Shown here: positions 50,777 to 61,814 of the stretch, piece after piece | Layout: every line of letters begins with the position of its first letter | Numbering within the stretch: the stretch's first letter is position 1 | Source of the DNA: Candidatus Accumulibacter regalis | GTDB lineage: Bacteria; Pseudomonadota; Gammaproteobacteria; Burkholderiales; Rhodocyclaceae | Length of the DNA: 64,000 bases | Direction: 5' to 3' | Assembly (NCBI GenBank): GCA_000585075.1 | Contig: JEMY01000013.1 | Coordinates: 1 to 64,000, forward strand | Translations under genes and position numbers: made by a program | The notes under the pieces: generated by a model | Seen by the model: the letters and a program-made list of their open reading frames with translations, nothing else | Told to the model about the DNA's origin: nothing | The model's database searches: none

Positions 50777-51256
50777 TCAGCTCGCTTGGCTGATCAGCAC
50801 CACCGCCTCGGTAGCAACGCCTTCCCCTCGCCCGACGAAACCCAGCTTTTCTGCGGTCTTCGCCTTGACGTTCACGCAGGCCGCCGCCACCTGCAGATCG
50901 CCAGCGATGTTGGCGACCATTTGCGGCAGGTATGGCGCCATCTTCGGCTGCTGGGCGATGATCGTCGCGTCGACGTTGCCGACCTGCCAGCCCGCCTGCG
51001 CCAGCAGCGCAACGGTGGCGCGCAGCAGGACGCGGCTGTCGGCGCCGCAATAGCGAGGATCGCTATCGGGAAAGTGCTGCCCGATGTTGCCCAGTGCGGC
51101 GGCGCCGAGCAGGGCGTCGATGATCGCATGCACCAGCGCGTCGGCATCGGAATGACCGAGGAGCCCGCTGCCATGGGCGATGTCGACACCGCCAAGGATC
51201 ATCTTGCGGCCGGGAACCAGCGCGTGGATATCGCAACCCTGTCCGACGCGGATCAT
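50777..51256 (-). CDS. ispF: 2-C-methyl-D-erythritol 2,4-cyclodiphosphate synthase
   Basis: 159 residues, equal to E. coli Isp[14 protein letters not shown] (metal ligands), [23 protein letters not shown] and the C-terminal [15 protein letters not shown] blocks are present. Fifth step of the MEP isoprenoid pathway. ATGA overlap with ispD. Confidence 0.95.
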   Translation of the reverse strand: MIRVGQGCDIHALVPGRKMILGGVDIAHGSGLLGHSDADALVHAIIDALLGAAALGNIGQHFPDSDPRYCGADSRVLLRATVALLAQAGWQVGNVDATIIAQQPKMAPYLPQMVANIAGDLQVAAACVNVKAKTAEKLGFVGRGEGVATEAVVLISQAS

Positions 51257-51974
51257 TCGTCCACCCTCGCCCTGCCCTGCAGGATCAGCTCCGCCAGACG
51301 CAGGTCAGCCGGAAAAGTGACCTTGAAGTTGCTGCTGTCGCCGGCGACCAGCCGCGGCTTGAAGCCGGCGGCCTCGACGGCCGAGGCTTCGTCGGTGCCA
51401 TCCGGGTATCCGGCAAGCACCCGGCGCAGCAGGCCGTAACGAAACATCTGTGGTGTCTGCGCCTGCCACAGGCCGTCGCGCGACTCGGTACGCGCGACGC
51501 GCTGCGCGTCGTCCGCGCGCTTGAGCGTGTCGGCCAGCGGCACGGCCAGGATCCCGCCGACCGGATCGTCGGCCAGTTCGTCGCACAGGGCGTGCAGGTT
51601 TGCCTGCGACAGGCCGGGGCGTGCCGCGTCGTGGACCAGCACCCAGTCGTCGTCGTGGGCGGCCGTCGCGGCGGCAGCCAGGCCATTGGCGACGCTCAAG
51701 CCAGGCCATTGGCGACGCTCGCCGAGCGGCTCGCCCCGCCACAGAAGACCGTCTCAAGCTTGTGGCCGAGACTTGTCCAGTCGTATTGCCGCCACCAGCT
51801 GTCGTCCGGAGAGAGAACGACCCAGACGCGGTCGATGCGCGGGCAACGACACAAGGCGGCCAGGCTGTAATAGATCAGCGGTCGGCCGGCGAGCATCTGG
51901 TATTGCTTTGGCATGGCGCCGCCAAAGCGCGAGCCGCTGCCGGCGGCGGGGACGATTGCGTAGTGACGTAGCAT
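51253..51974 (-). pseudogene. ispD: ispD (MEP cytidylyltransferase) frameshifted by a 23-bp tandem duplication
   Basis: Read with one repeat removed, the gene encodes a normal 232-residue IspD (E. coli 236): [32 protein letters not shown], and [13 protein letters not shown] are all intact. A 23-bp unit occurs twice at 51676-51720; the extra copy shifts the frame, ending the first part (92 residues) at ...SVANGLA and stop. The second copy provides a TTG overlapping that stop (TTGA) from which the rest (148 residues, 51253-51699) could be translated. IspD is normally essential, so either the duplication is an assembly artefact, the two parts work together after reinitiation, or another copy exists. 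Confidence 0.85.
51676..51720. repeat. 23-bp tandem duplication inside ispD
   Basis: The same 22 bases (AGCCAGGCCATTGGCGACGC and TC) occur at 51676-51697 and 51699-51720 with one A between, a direct repeat of period 23. Removing one unit restores the ispD frame exactly. Confidence 0.9.
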
Positions 51975-52125
51975 GGCGTAATTTTAACCAAAGTAGGCAG
52001 GCAGATACCGAAATGGGCGCGCAGCTCTGCGCACGGATGCGCGCCAGCGGGTGATTTTTCCGTTATCGAGGTCGATGCCTGCACCGCCGGCCCTGCTTGA
52101 GCCCCACTCCTCGAGGATTGACCAG

Positions 52126-52962
52126 ATGACACACTCGACCCCAGGCATCCGTCCGGCCGCCGTCGCCGGCACCTTCTATCCCGGATCGGCCAGCGTCCTG
52201 GCGGGCGATCTGCGCCGGCTGCTCGACGACACGCCGGCGGCGCAAACGACTCAGGAGAGGCAGGAGGGGCGCCCGAAAGCGATCATCGCGCCGCATGCCG
52301 GCTACGTCTATTCAGGGCCCATCGCGGCCAGCGTCTACGCACCGCTGCACGCGCTGCGCGCCACCATCCGGCGCGTCGTGCTGCTCGGCCCGACGCACCG
52401 CGTCGCCGTCGCCGGGCTGGCGCTGCCTTCGGCCAGCGCCTTCGCCACGCCGCTGGGCGAGGTAGCGCTGGACATGGCGGCCATCGCCAGCATCGCACAC
52501 CTGCCGCAGGTCGTCGTCAGCGACGCCGCGCACGCCATGGAACATTCGCTGGAAGTGCAGCTGCCCTTCCTGCAGACGGTCCTCGAACGCTTTACGCTGG
52601 TGCCGCTGGCCGTCGGTCGTGCCTCCGCGGCAGAGGTCGCCGAAGTGCTCGAAGCCCTCTGGGGCGGCGACGAGACGCTGCTCGTGATCAGCTCCGACCT
52701 CTCGCATTACCTTCCCTACGCGATCGCCCGCAAGACGGACAATGAAACCGCCCGGCACATCGTCGCCCTCGACGCACGGATCGACCATCAACAGGCCTGC
52801 GGCGCGACGCCGGTCAATGGCCTCCTCCTGGCGGCGCGCCGGCACGGGCTGCAGGCGCGCCTCGTCGACCTGCGCAATTCCGGCGATACCGCCGGCGACA
52901 GGTCGCGCGTCGTCGGCTACGGCGCCTTTGCCTTCACGCCGGTGAACACCGATGTCCACTGA
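52126..52962 (+). CDS. amrB: AmmeMemoRadiSam system protein B (MEMO family)
   Basis: 278 residues, MEMO fold related to LigB-type dioxygenases. Metal-site histidines lie in PHAGYVYSGP, GPTHR and MEHSLEVQLPF; SSDLSHYLPY is also typical. Part of the conserved MEMO-AMMECR1-radical SAM trio, whose reaction is not firmly established. I chose the ATG at 52126, which gives the family start (STPGIRPAAVAGTFYPG). Overlaps amrA by 11 bases. Confidence 0.9.
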   Translation: MTHSTPGIRPAAVAGTFYPGSASVLAGDLRRLLDDTPAAQTTQERQEGRPKAIIAPHAGYVYSGPIAASVYAPLHALRATIRRVVLLGPTHRVAVAGLALPSASAFATPLGEVALDMAAIASIAHLPQVVVSDAAHAMEHSLEVQLPFLQTVLERFTLVPLAVGRASAAEVAEVLEALWGGDETLLVISSDLSHYLPYAIARKTDNETARHIVALDARIDHQQACGATPVNGLLLAARRHGLQARLVDLRNSGDTAGDRSRVVGYGAFAFTPVNTDVH

Positions 52963-53484
52963 CCCCCTCGGCAGCGCCCTGCTGGTCAGCGCACGCAACG
53001 CCATTGCCGCGAAATTCGGATTGCCGGCAAGACCGGTGGCGACGACGCCGGAACTCGCCGAGCCCGGCGCGAGCTTCGTGACGCTGACCCAGGACGGTGC
53101 CTTGCGCGGCTGTATCGGCAGTCTCGAAGCCCAGCGGCCGCTGGCCGCAGACGTTGCCGAGAACGCCTTCGCCGCCGCCTTTCGCGACCCGCGCTTTCCG
53201 CCGCTGAGCGAGCGGGAGTTGGCGCACACGCGGATCGAGGTTTCCTTGCTGACGCCAGCCGAACCCTTCCCGGTCAGCAGCGAAGAAGACGCGCTGGCCC
53301 GCCTGCGGCCGGGTGTCGATGGCCTGATCCTGAGCTACGGGCGGCGGCGGGCCACCTTTCTGCCACAGGTCTGGGAGTCGCTCGCCGACCCCCGGCAATT
53401 CCTCGCCCAACTCAAGATGAAAGCCGGCCTGGCCGCCGACTTCTGGCACCCGGAGCTCACCCTGGCGCGTTATGGAGTACGAAA

Positions 53485-53512
<28 letters not shown>
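52952..53512 (+). CDS. amrA: AmmeMemoRadiSam system protein A (AMMECR1)
   Basis: 186 residues. AMMECR1 domain with ASFVTLTQDGALRGCIGSLEAQRPL, containing the conserved LRGCIG hexapeptide. Overlaps amrB (start) and amrS (end), so all three are translationally coupled. Human AMMECR1 mutations cause disease, but the biochemical role of the family is unclear. Confidence 0.92.
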
Positions 53513-54590
<1,078 letters not shown>

Positions 54591-54594
<4 letters not shown>

Positions 54595-55280
54595 GCGAAA
54601 CGAGCGCCTCGACCGGGGCAACGACGATGGCCATCGACAGCGGCGGTGTGCGCCTGCACGCCGACCTGACCCTGCCCGCGCGGCCCTCGGCGCTGGTCGT
54701 CCTGGCCCACGCCGGGCCGAATCCCGAAGCCCGCGACGACGCCCTCGCCGTCATCCTCCGCCATGCCGGCGTCGGCACCCTGAGCTTCGACCTGTTGACG
54801 CGCAGCGAAGATCGCTTCGTCGACAATCATCACAACGTTCCTCTCCTCGCCAGCCGCCTGGTCGACGGCCTCACCGTTCTCAGGCAGCATATGCTGCTCG
54901 ACGAGCTGCCCAGCCTGCCGGTCGGGCTCAGCGCTGCCGGTGACTGCTCGCCGGTGGTCGTGCGCGCGGCCGCCATCCGTGATCGCGACATTTACGCCGT
55001 CGTCTGCCGCGGTGGCCTGATCGACCTTGCCGGCATGCTCTACCTGCGCACGCTGGCCTCGCCCCTGCTGGTCCTCGTCGGCGACGGCGAACAGCGCGTC
55101 GAAACCAGCAACCGCCGCGCACTACGCGAACTCACCGGGCGCAAGGAGTTGAAGCTGCTGCCGGCGAGCGCCGACGCCCCCGACTCGGCCGCCGCCTTCG
55201 AGTGGGTGGCGCGCGAAACCGCGCACTGGTTCGTGCGCACCCTGCCGACGGCGACAGCGAACACCGTCAACCGCGCCTGA
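54591..55280 (+). CDS. Alpha/beta hydrolase, dienelactone hydrolase-like
   Basis: 229 residues. A hydrolase core with VVLAHAGPNPEARDD, VGLSAAGDCSPVVVRAA (residues near 110-120) and LVLVGDGEQRVE. The nucleophile is unclear: GLSAAGD lacks the central GxSxG-type spacing of classical hydrolases but could use Ser in that loop. The GTG start at 54591 overlaps the amrS stop (GTGA), so it is coupled to the Amr set. Substrate unknown. Confidence 0.75.
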
Positions 55281-55359
55281 GCGTACTGCTCGCGCCTGCC
55301 AACGCTGATCGCCCTGGCAGGAGCGATCGACACAGGGGAGTCATCACGCCCGAAGACTG

Positions 55360-57195
55360 TCAATGCCCCGCCGCCGGCTCGTCGTGTTGCCGGCGCGCGG
55401 CGCGCTCCAGCCGCTCCTGCGCCATCTGGTCCTCCAGTTGCTGGCGTCCCTCCTTGACCACGGCAATCATCCGGGCGCGGTCGTCGTGGTGGGGATGCAT
55501 GCGTTCAAACAGCTCCAGGTTGTGGGCACGAAAACGTGTCGTCGTCAGCAGGGCGTCAGCCGCCGTAAGGCCGAGCAACTCGAGCACGCTGCGCGCACTG
55601 CACAGGCTCGATTCGAACAGCTCGCGCTGGACACGCGTCACCTGATGGTCACGCAAGCGGTGCCAGTGGGTCACGTCACGTGCGCGGGCGACGATTTCCA
55701 GATTCGGGAAATGCTCGCGCACCAGGTCGACGATCTTCAGCGACTGGTCGACGTCGTCGACCGCCAGCACCAGCACCCGCGCGCTGGCAGCCCCTGCCGT
55801 ACGCAGCAGGTCGAGTCGCCCGGCATCGCCGTAGAAGACCCGGTAGCCGAAGCTGCGTGCAGCCTCGACCATCTCCGCGTCGTGGTCGAGAATCGTGCAC
55901 GCGATCCCCTCGGCGAGCATCACGCGGGTGACGATCTGCCCGTAACGGCCAAAACCCGCAATCAGGATCGGCGCGTCCTGGGCTTCCGAGATCTCTTCAA
56001 GAGCAACTTTCCGTCGGCTGGCGTAACGCGGGAGAAGCCATTTGTCGACGACCACCAGCAACAGCGGCGAGACGAGCATCGATACGGCCACAGCGCCAAT
56101 CAGGAGAGAGCCCGTTGCGGGCGGAAAGACGCGCGCGCCGACAGCCGCCTGGAAGACGACGAAAGCAAATTCTCCGCCCTGCGCGAGAAGCAGCGTGAAC
56201 ACGGGCCGATCCTGGAAAGACACGCCCATCTGCCAGGCGAGGGTGTAGATAACCGCGGCCTTGAGGAGCAGAAAACCAGCGACGATGGCGGCCATCTGCA
56301 GCGGTGAGGCGATCAGTACGGCGAAGTCGATGCTCATCCCGACGGCGATGAAGAACAATCCAAGGAGCAGGCCCTTGAACGGCTCGATGTCGGTTTCCAG
56401 TGCCCGCCGGTATTCGCTCTCGGCGAGCAGGACGCCGGCCAGAAACGCTCCCAGGGCCATCGACAGTCCCACCTGGTGCATCAGTCCGGCAATGCCGACG
56501 ACCAGCAACAGCGACGCCGCGGTGAAGATCTCGGGCGTCCGCGAGCGCGCAATCCAGCGCAGCAGGGGGCGCAGCAGCAAGCGCCCGCCAAGCACGATGG
56601 CGGCGATCACGGCGACGATCCGAGCCGCCTCCAGCCAGTGGTTAACCGGCGTTGCGCCCACATCGCCAACGACGCCGGTGGCCAGCAATGGCAGCAGCGC
56701 CAAAATCGGGATCGCCGCGACGTCCTGGAAGAGCAGGATGGCAAAGACCGAGCGACCGCTCGAGGTCGGCATCAAATTACGTTCGCCCATCACCTGCAGG
56801 GCAATCGCCGTGCTCGAGAGCGCCAGCCCCAGCGCGGCCACCAGCGCGATACGCCAGGGCACCCCGCCGAGCATGGCCAGCGCGGCGAGCACCGCGGCGC
56901 AGCCAAGAACCTGCGCGCCGCCCCAGGCGAAGATCGGCCGCCGCATGTTCCACAGCCGTCTGGGGTCGAGTTCCAGACCGACGAGGAAAAGCATCAGCAC
57001 GACGCCGAACTCGGCGAAATGGAGGATGTCCTCGACGTTCGCGACCAGGGCCAGGCCCCAGGGCCCGATGGCCATCCCCGCCGCCAGATAGCCGATGATC
57101 GCGCCGAGGCCCAGCGCCTTGCTCAGCGGCACGGCGATCACCGCGGCGCTGAGGTAGATGAAACTATTGACCAGCCAGGCCGGTGCGTTTTCCAT
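55360..57195 (-). CDS. KefB/KefC-type monovalent cation:proton antiporter with TrkA-N domain
   Basis: 611 residues. A CPA2 membrane domain of about twelve helices (1-380; FGVVLMLFLVGLELDPRRLW, LALSSTAIALQVM, LLFQDVAAIPIL) and a cytosolic KTN/TrkA-N nucleotide-binding domain (about 398-520; LIAGFGRYGQIVTRVML, GDAGRLDLL). E. coli KefC (620) is a glutathione-gated K+/H+ antiporter; glutathione regulation here is not shown. The ATG at 57195 gives the membrane-proximal start; the longer frame to 57282 lacks conservation. Confidence 0.9.
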   Translation of the reverse strand: MENAPAWLVNSFIYLSAAVIAVPLSKALGLGAIIGYLAAGMAIGPWGLALVANVEDILHFAEFGVVLMLFLVGLELDPRRLWNMRRPIFAWGGAQVLGCAAVLAALAMLGGVPWRIALVAALGLALSSTAIALQVMGERNLMPTSSGRSVFAILLFQDVAAIPILALLPLLATGVVGDVGATPVNHWLEAARIVAVIAAIVLGGRLLLRPLLRWIARSRTPEIFTAASLLLVVGIAGLMHQVGLSMALGAFLAGVLLAESEYRRALETDIEPFKGLLLGLFFIAVGMSIDFAVLIASPLQMAAIVAGFLLLKAAVIYTLAWQMGVSFQDRPVFTLLLAQGGEFAFVVFQAAVGARVFPPATGSLLIGAVAVSMLVSPLLLVVVDKWLLPRYASRRKVALEEISEAQDAPILIAGFGRYGQIVTRVMLAEGIACTILDHDAEMVEAARSFGYRVFYGDAGRLDLLRTAGAASARVLVLAVDDVDQSLKIVDLVREHFPNLEIVARARDVTHWHRLRDHQVTRVQRELFESSLCSARSVLELLGLTAADALLTTTRFRAHNLELFERMHPHHDDRARMIAVVKEGRQQLEDQMAQERLERAARRQHDEPAAGH

Positions 57196-57510
57196 GGTCG
57201 GATACTCAGGAGATGATCGAAGGTGTTGGCGAGCCTCGTAGAAGGCGCATGCGGCACAGATGATGCCATTGACTGCCGACAATTACAGGCGGCGCTGGCG
57301 AGCACTGCGAGCAAAATGCCTTGCCCGGGACTGCGAGGCCGGAACCGAGACGTCGACGCGCGACCCCGACCCGCGGCCAACCCCTTTTAATGGTACAAGG
57401 GACCCCGTATGCTGCGTGCTTGAGAATCGAAAGCTGCCGACGGCGACAGTCGCGATGCTGTCCGCGATCGGAGACTGATCGGAAGCTGCCGCGAATCAAG
57501 GAGACCAGTA
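57196..57510. other. Intergenic region without a supported gene
   Basis: 315 bases between the divergent kefC-type and nhaD genes. It should hold promoters for both, but I see no convincing element other than the AAGGAG ribosome binding site before nhaD. Confidence 0.4.
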
Positions 57511-58962
57511 ATGACAAGGCTAGCGCGCCTGCTCGTCCTCCAGCTGTTTTTTCTGTCGCCGCTTCCTGCCTGGGCCTCGGCAGCGGAGGATGGGCGCCTC
57601 GACCTGACCGCCCACTGGGTCGGTTTCACCGCCCTCGTCCTGTTTGGTTTGGCTTACGCACTGGTGATGGCGGAGGAATTCACGCATCTGCGCAAGTCCA
57701 AACCCGTGATCCTTGCCGCCGGCCTTATCTGGGCGCTGATCGCCATCGTTTATGCCGACCACGGCATGAACCATGTTGCCGAAGGGGCGGTACGGCATAA
57801 TCTGCTCGAATACGCCGAACTGATGCTGTTCCTGCTCGTCGCCATGACCTACATCAACGCCATGAGCGAGCGCAATGTGTTCGGCGCCCTGCGCTCGTGG
57901 CTGATCAAGAAGGGCTACGGACTGCGCAAGCTGTTCTGGATAACCGGCGCGCTGGCGTTTTTCATTTCCCCCGTCGCCGACAACCTGACCACCGCGTTGC
58001 TGATGTGTGCGGTGGTGATGGCGGTCGGCGGCGAGAATACCAAGTTCGTCCTGGTTGCCTGCATCAGTATTGTGGTGGCGGCAAACGCGGGTGGCACCTT
58101 CAGCCCGTTTGGCGACATCACGACCCTCATGGTCTGGCAGAAAGAGATCGAGACGCCGCAGGGCGTGGTCGGGTTCGGCGCCTTCTTTGCGCTGTTCGTT
58201 CCCGCTCTGGTGAACTGGCTGCTGCCGGCGGCAATCATGTCGATCACCGTCCCCAATACACAACCCCACGCCGGCGGCGAGGCAGTGGTGATGAAACGCG
58301 GCGCCAGGCGCATCATCGCGCTTTTCCTGCTGACCATCGTAACCGCCGTCAGCTACCACAACTTCCTGCATTTGCCACCGGTCGTCGGCATGCTCACCGG
58401 CCTGGCCTATCTGCAGTTCTTCGGCTACTTCCTGAAGAAGACCGTACACCTCGAGCACGGCATGACCCGGTATCAGTTCCTGACCCTAACCGGCGACGAC
58501 GAACAACTTGGCAGCCTGCCGGCGTTCGACGTGTTCAACAAGATTGCCCGGGCCGAGTGGGATACCCTGCTCTTCTTCTACGGCGTTGTGCTCTGCGTCG
58601 GCGGCCTCGGCTTTATCGGCTACCTGGCGATGGCCTCCAAGGTCATGTATATCGACTGGGGTGCGACCAACGCCAATATCGCGATCGGTATCCTGTCGGC
58701 GGTGGTCGACAACATCCCGGTGATGTTCGCAGTGCTAACCATGATGCCGGACATGTCGATGGGCCAATGGCTGCTGGTCACGCTCACCGCCGGTGTCGGC
58801 GGCTCCCTGCTGTCCATCGATTCGGCCGCGGGGGTGGCCCTGATGGGGCAGGCACGCGGCAAGTATACCTTTTTCGGGCACCTCAAATGGGCGCCGGTCA
58901 TCGCACTCGGCTACGCAGCCAGCGTCGCCACGCACATGTGGATCAACAGCGCCCTGTTCTAA
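57511..58962 (+). CDS. nhaD: NhaD-type sodium:proton antiporter
   Basis: 483 residues with a cleavable-looking leader (1-24, ending AWASA) and about twelve membrane helices. Motifs VADNLTTALLMCAVVMAV and ANAGGTFSPFGDITTLMVW are diagnostic of NhaD, along with SAVVDNIPVMFAVL. Extrudes Na+ at alkaline pH. AAGGAG sits eight bases before the ATG. Confidence 0.92.
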   Translation: MTRLARLLVLQLFFLSPLPAWASAAEDGRLDLTAHWVGFTALVLFGLAYALVMAEEFTHLRKSKPVILAAGLIWALIAIVYADHGMNHVAEGAVRHNLLEYAELMLFLLVAMTYINAMSERNVFGALRSWLIKKGYGLRKLFWITGALAFFISPVADNLTTALLMCAVVMAVGGENTKFVLVACISIVVAANAGGTFSPFGDITTLMVWQKEIETPQGVVGFGAFFALFVPALVNWLLPAAIMSITVPNTQPHAGGEAVVMKRGARRIIALFLLTIVTAVSYHNFLHLPPVVGMLTGLAYLQFFGYFLKKTVHLEHGMTRYQFLTLTGDDEQLGSLPAFDVFNKIARAEWDTLLFFYGVVLCVGGLGFIGYLAMASKVMYIDWGATNANIAIGILSAVVDNIPVMFAVLTMMPDMSMGQWLLVTLTAGVGGSLLSIDSAAGVALMGQARGKYTFFGHLKWAPVIALGYAASVATHMWINSALF

Positions 58963-59383
58963 TGCAGTGCTGCATTCTTGATGCGACTTTTTGCGTCTGC
59001 TGAAAGCAGGGCGAAAACCCGGTGGTGGCTGAAATTCGCACGGCCCATGCCGCGGCGACCCTCGGCGAGCGCCGCGACCTCCGCCACCCTGCCCACGCCA
59101 CCCCTCTACCCGGATTCGCCAAAATCGTTTATATTGCAGCGCAGCAAAGGTGCCTGAAGGCCGCTGACCGGCGCCGCACGCGTAGCCACCCCCCGCCCGG
59201 CGTTGCGTATCCCTGCGGCCATGGCTACCATGCGCAAGCCAGAAGAAATGCCCCGCAGTGCTTTGCCCCTCTTTCAATTTTCCCGACACCCGGCGCGAAG
59301 CAGCTGCCAGTTCTGGCGCTGCCGCAGCCGAGTGTTGAAGCCTGTCACCGGGCCGCCGCGGCGGCAAATACCAGGACCCCTCC
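58963..59383. other. Intergenic region without a supported gene
   Basis: 421 bases between nhaD and the DUF2760 gene. Open frames here have no ribosome binding site or domain. A promoter for the Hsp70 operon is expected; an AT-rich patch near 59126 (TTTATATT) is the only hint. Confidence 0.4.
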
Positions 59384-59947
59384 ATGAAGCCAGACAATCC
59401 ACACTTTTTCAGCCGAATCGGCATTGCCATCGCCAGCTTTTTCAAGATCATTGGCAATAGCGACTTTGCCGGCGGCGTCCAGGCGCTGCGGCGCGCCGGG
59501 CGACCCGGCACGACGGCCGACGACACGGTAGCCGCAGCGAAGCCTGCGGCCCCGCTGCTCAAGGAAGCGCCCCCCGACGGCGCCCTGCAGCTTCTCGGTC
59601 TCTTGCAGCGCGAGGCCCGGTTCATCGATTTCATTCAGGAGGACGTCGCCGCCTATCCCGACGCCGACGTCGGTGCGGCTGCGCGCCTGGTCCACGAAGG
59701 CTGCCGCAAGGTGCTCAGCGACAACTTCAGCATCGACCCGGTACGCGACGAAGAAGAAGGCAGCGCGATCACCCTGCCGGAAGGCTTCGACGCCGCGGCG
59801 ATTCGCATCACCGGCAACGTCGTCGGTGAGCCGCCCTTCAACGGCCATATCACCCACCGCGGCTGGCGGGTCATCGAAACACGCCTGCCCAAACTGGCCG
59901 GCAGCCACGATCTGCACATCGTCGCTCCGGCGGAGGTTGAACTATGA
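59384..59947 (+). CDS. DUF2760 domain protein
   Basis: 187 residues, DUF2760 (about 60-185; LLGLLQREARFIDFIQED, HEGCRKVL, PFNGHITHRGWRV). Hydrophobic N-terminal stretch (FFSRIGIAIASFFKIIG) may associate with membrane. The stop overlaps the start of the first Hsp70 gene (ATGA), so it belongs to the same operon. No function is known; this gene order with two Hsp70s is seen in other proteobacteria (from memory). Confidence 0.87.
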   Translation: MKPDNPHFFSRIGIAIASFFKIIGNSDFAGGVQALRRAGRPGTTADDTVAAAKPAAPLLKEAPPDGALQLLGLLQREARFIDFIQEDVAAYPDADVGAAARLVHEGCRKVLSDNFSIDPVRDEEEGSAITLPEGFDAAAIRITGNVVGEPPFNGHITHRGWRVIETRLPKLAGSHDLHIVAPAEVEL

Positions 59948-61809
59948 GCGAAGCAAAATTCTCCATCGGTATCGATCTCGGTACCACCCATTGTGCGTTG
60001 TCGTACGTCGACATCGCCAACAGCGACGGCGAGCAGGTGGCGCAGGAAATATTGCCGATCCCGCAATTGACGGCGCCCGGTTCGGTCCAGTCGCCCGGGT
60101 TGCTGCCGTCGTTCATCTACCTGCCCCATGCCAGCGAACTGGCGCCCGGCGACCTGAGTCTGCCGTGGACCGCCGAGCTGGACTACGCGGTCGGTGAAAT
60201 GGCGCGCAGCCGCGGTGCGGCAACGCCGATCCGGCTGGTGTCGAGCGCCAAGAGCTGGCTCTGCCATGCCGGCGTCGACCGCCGCGCGGACATCCTGCCG
60301 CACGACGCACCGCCGGAAGTGGCACGCCTGTCGCCGCTCGAAGCCTCTCTGCGCTACCTCACGCATATGCGCGCGGCCTGGGATCAGGCCCATCCCGAGG
60401 CGCCCTTCGTCGACCAGGAAATCGTCGTCACCATCCCCGCTTCCTTCGATCCGGCGGCACGCGAGCTGAGTGCCGAAGCGGCCAGGACGGCAGGCTGCGA
60501 ACACATGATCCTGCTCGAGGAGCCACAGGCGGCGCTGTACAGCTGGATTCAGAAAAGTGGCGGAAACTGGCGCAAGCAGGTACAGCCGGGCGAGATCATT
60601 CTCGTCGCCGACGTCGGTGGCGGGACCAGCGACTTCTCGCTGATCGCGGTGCTCGAACGCGACGGCGTTCTCGAACTGCACCGGGTCGCGGTCGGCGAGC
60701 ACATCCTGCTCGGTGGCGACAACATGGACCTGGCGCTGGCCTTCACCGTGGCCAGCAAGCTCGGCGCGCAGGGGATCAAGACCGACGCCTGGCAACTGCG
60801 CGCGCTGACCCATGCCTGCCGCGCGGCCAAGGAAGCGCTGCTCAACGACGCGTCGCTCGGCGAAGTGCCGTTGGTCATCGCCAGCCGCGGCGCCAAGTTG
60901 ATCGGAGGCTCGCTGCGCAGCGAACTGACGCGCGCCGAACTCACCGCCACCCTGCTCGAAGGCTTTTTCCCGGACGCCGAAATCGGCGACCGTCCGCAGG
61001 TACGCGGTCGCGCCGGTCTGACCCAGCTCGGCCTGCCCTACGCGCACGATGCGGCGATCACCCGTCACCTCGCCGCTTTCCTCGCGCGCCAGGTCGCCGC
61101 GACGGCCGACCTCGAAGGCTTCACCAGCGCCCTGCCGGAAGGCGCCACTTTCCTCCATCCGACGGCGGTGCTGTTCAACGGCGGCGTCTTCAAGTCGGAA
61201 CTGCTCGCCGAGCGCACGCTGGCGACGATCAACTCCTGGCTCGCCGCCGAGGGCGCGCCACCGGCCCGCCCGCTGGAAGGCGCCGACCTCGATCTGGCGG
61301 TTGCCCGTGGCGGCGCCTATTACGGCTACGTTCGTCGCGGCCAGGGTGTGCGCATCCGTGGAGGTACGGCGCGTTCGTACTATGTGGCGATCGAATCGGT
61401 GATGCCGGCCGTACCCGGCATGCAGCCGCCGGTGCAGGCGCTGTGCCTGGCGCCGTTCGGCATGGAAGAAGGCAGCGACGCCGCGCTTCCCGAGCAGGAG
61501 TTCGGGCTGGTCGTCGGCGAAGCGGTACGCTTCCGCTTCTTCGGCTCGTCGGTTCGCCGCCAGGACCAGGTCGGCACCCTGCTCGACGACTGGGATCCCG
61601 ATGAATTGCAGGAACTCGCCGAAATTCAGACCACCTTGCCCGCCGAAGGTCACGCCAACGGCGAAGTGGTGCGCGTCAAACTGCACGCGCGGGTTACCGA
61701 GGCCGGCACACTCGAACTCGAAGCGCTGCCACACGATGGTCCGCAGCGCTGGAAAGTCGAGTTCGATGCGCGCGACGCCGGCGGCAGTGCAGTGAACGCA
61801 GCAGGCTGA
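59944..61809 (+). CDS. Hsp70 family protein, atypical (first of a tandem pair)
   Basis: 621 residues. Actin-like ATPase domain with phosphate loops GIDLGTTHCALSYVD and VADVGGGTSDFSLIA; LLEEPQAALY and GEHILLGGDNMDLALA are also Hsp70-like. The region after about residue 400 does not show the canonical DnaK substrate-binding domain or a J-domain-binding EEVD-type tail. Shares TSAKSWLxHAxVDR and other blocks with the next gene, so the two arose by duplication. Cytoplasmic chaperone or ATP-driven scaffold; partner unknown. Confidence 0.9.
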   Translation: MSEAKFSIGIDLGTTHCALSYVDIANSDGEQVAQEILPIPQLTAPGSVQSPGLLPSFIYLPHASELAPGDLSLPWTAELDYAVGEMARSRGAATPIRLVSSAKSWLCHAGVDRRADILPHDAPPEVARLSPLEASLRYLTHMRAAWDQAHPEAPFVDQEIVVTIPASFDPAARELSAEAARTAGCEHMILLEEPQAALYSWIQKSGGNWRKQVQPGEIILVADVGGGTSDFSLIAVLERDGVLELHRVAVGEHILLGGDNMDLALAFTVASKLGAQGIKTDAWQLRALTHACRAAKEALLNDASLGEVPLVIASRGAKLIGGSLRSELTRAELTATLLEGFFPDAEIGDRPQVRGRAGLTQLGLPYAHDAAITRHLAAFLARQVAATADLEGFTSALPEGATFLHPTAVLFNGGVFKSELLAERTLATINSWLAAEGAPPARPLEGADLDLAVARGGAYYGYVRRGQGVRIRGGTARSYYVAIESVMPAVPGMQPPVQALCLAPFGMEEGSDAALPEQEFGLVVGEAVRFRFFGSSVRRQDQVGTLLDDWDPDELQELAEIQTTLPAEGHANGEVVRVKLHARVTEAGTLELEALPHDGPQRWKVEFDARDAGGSAVNAAG

Positions 61810-61814
61810 AGGCC

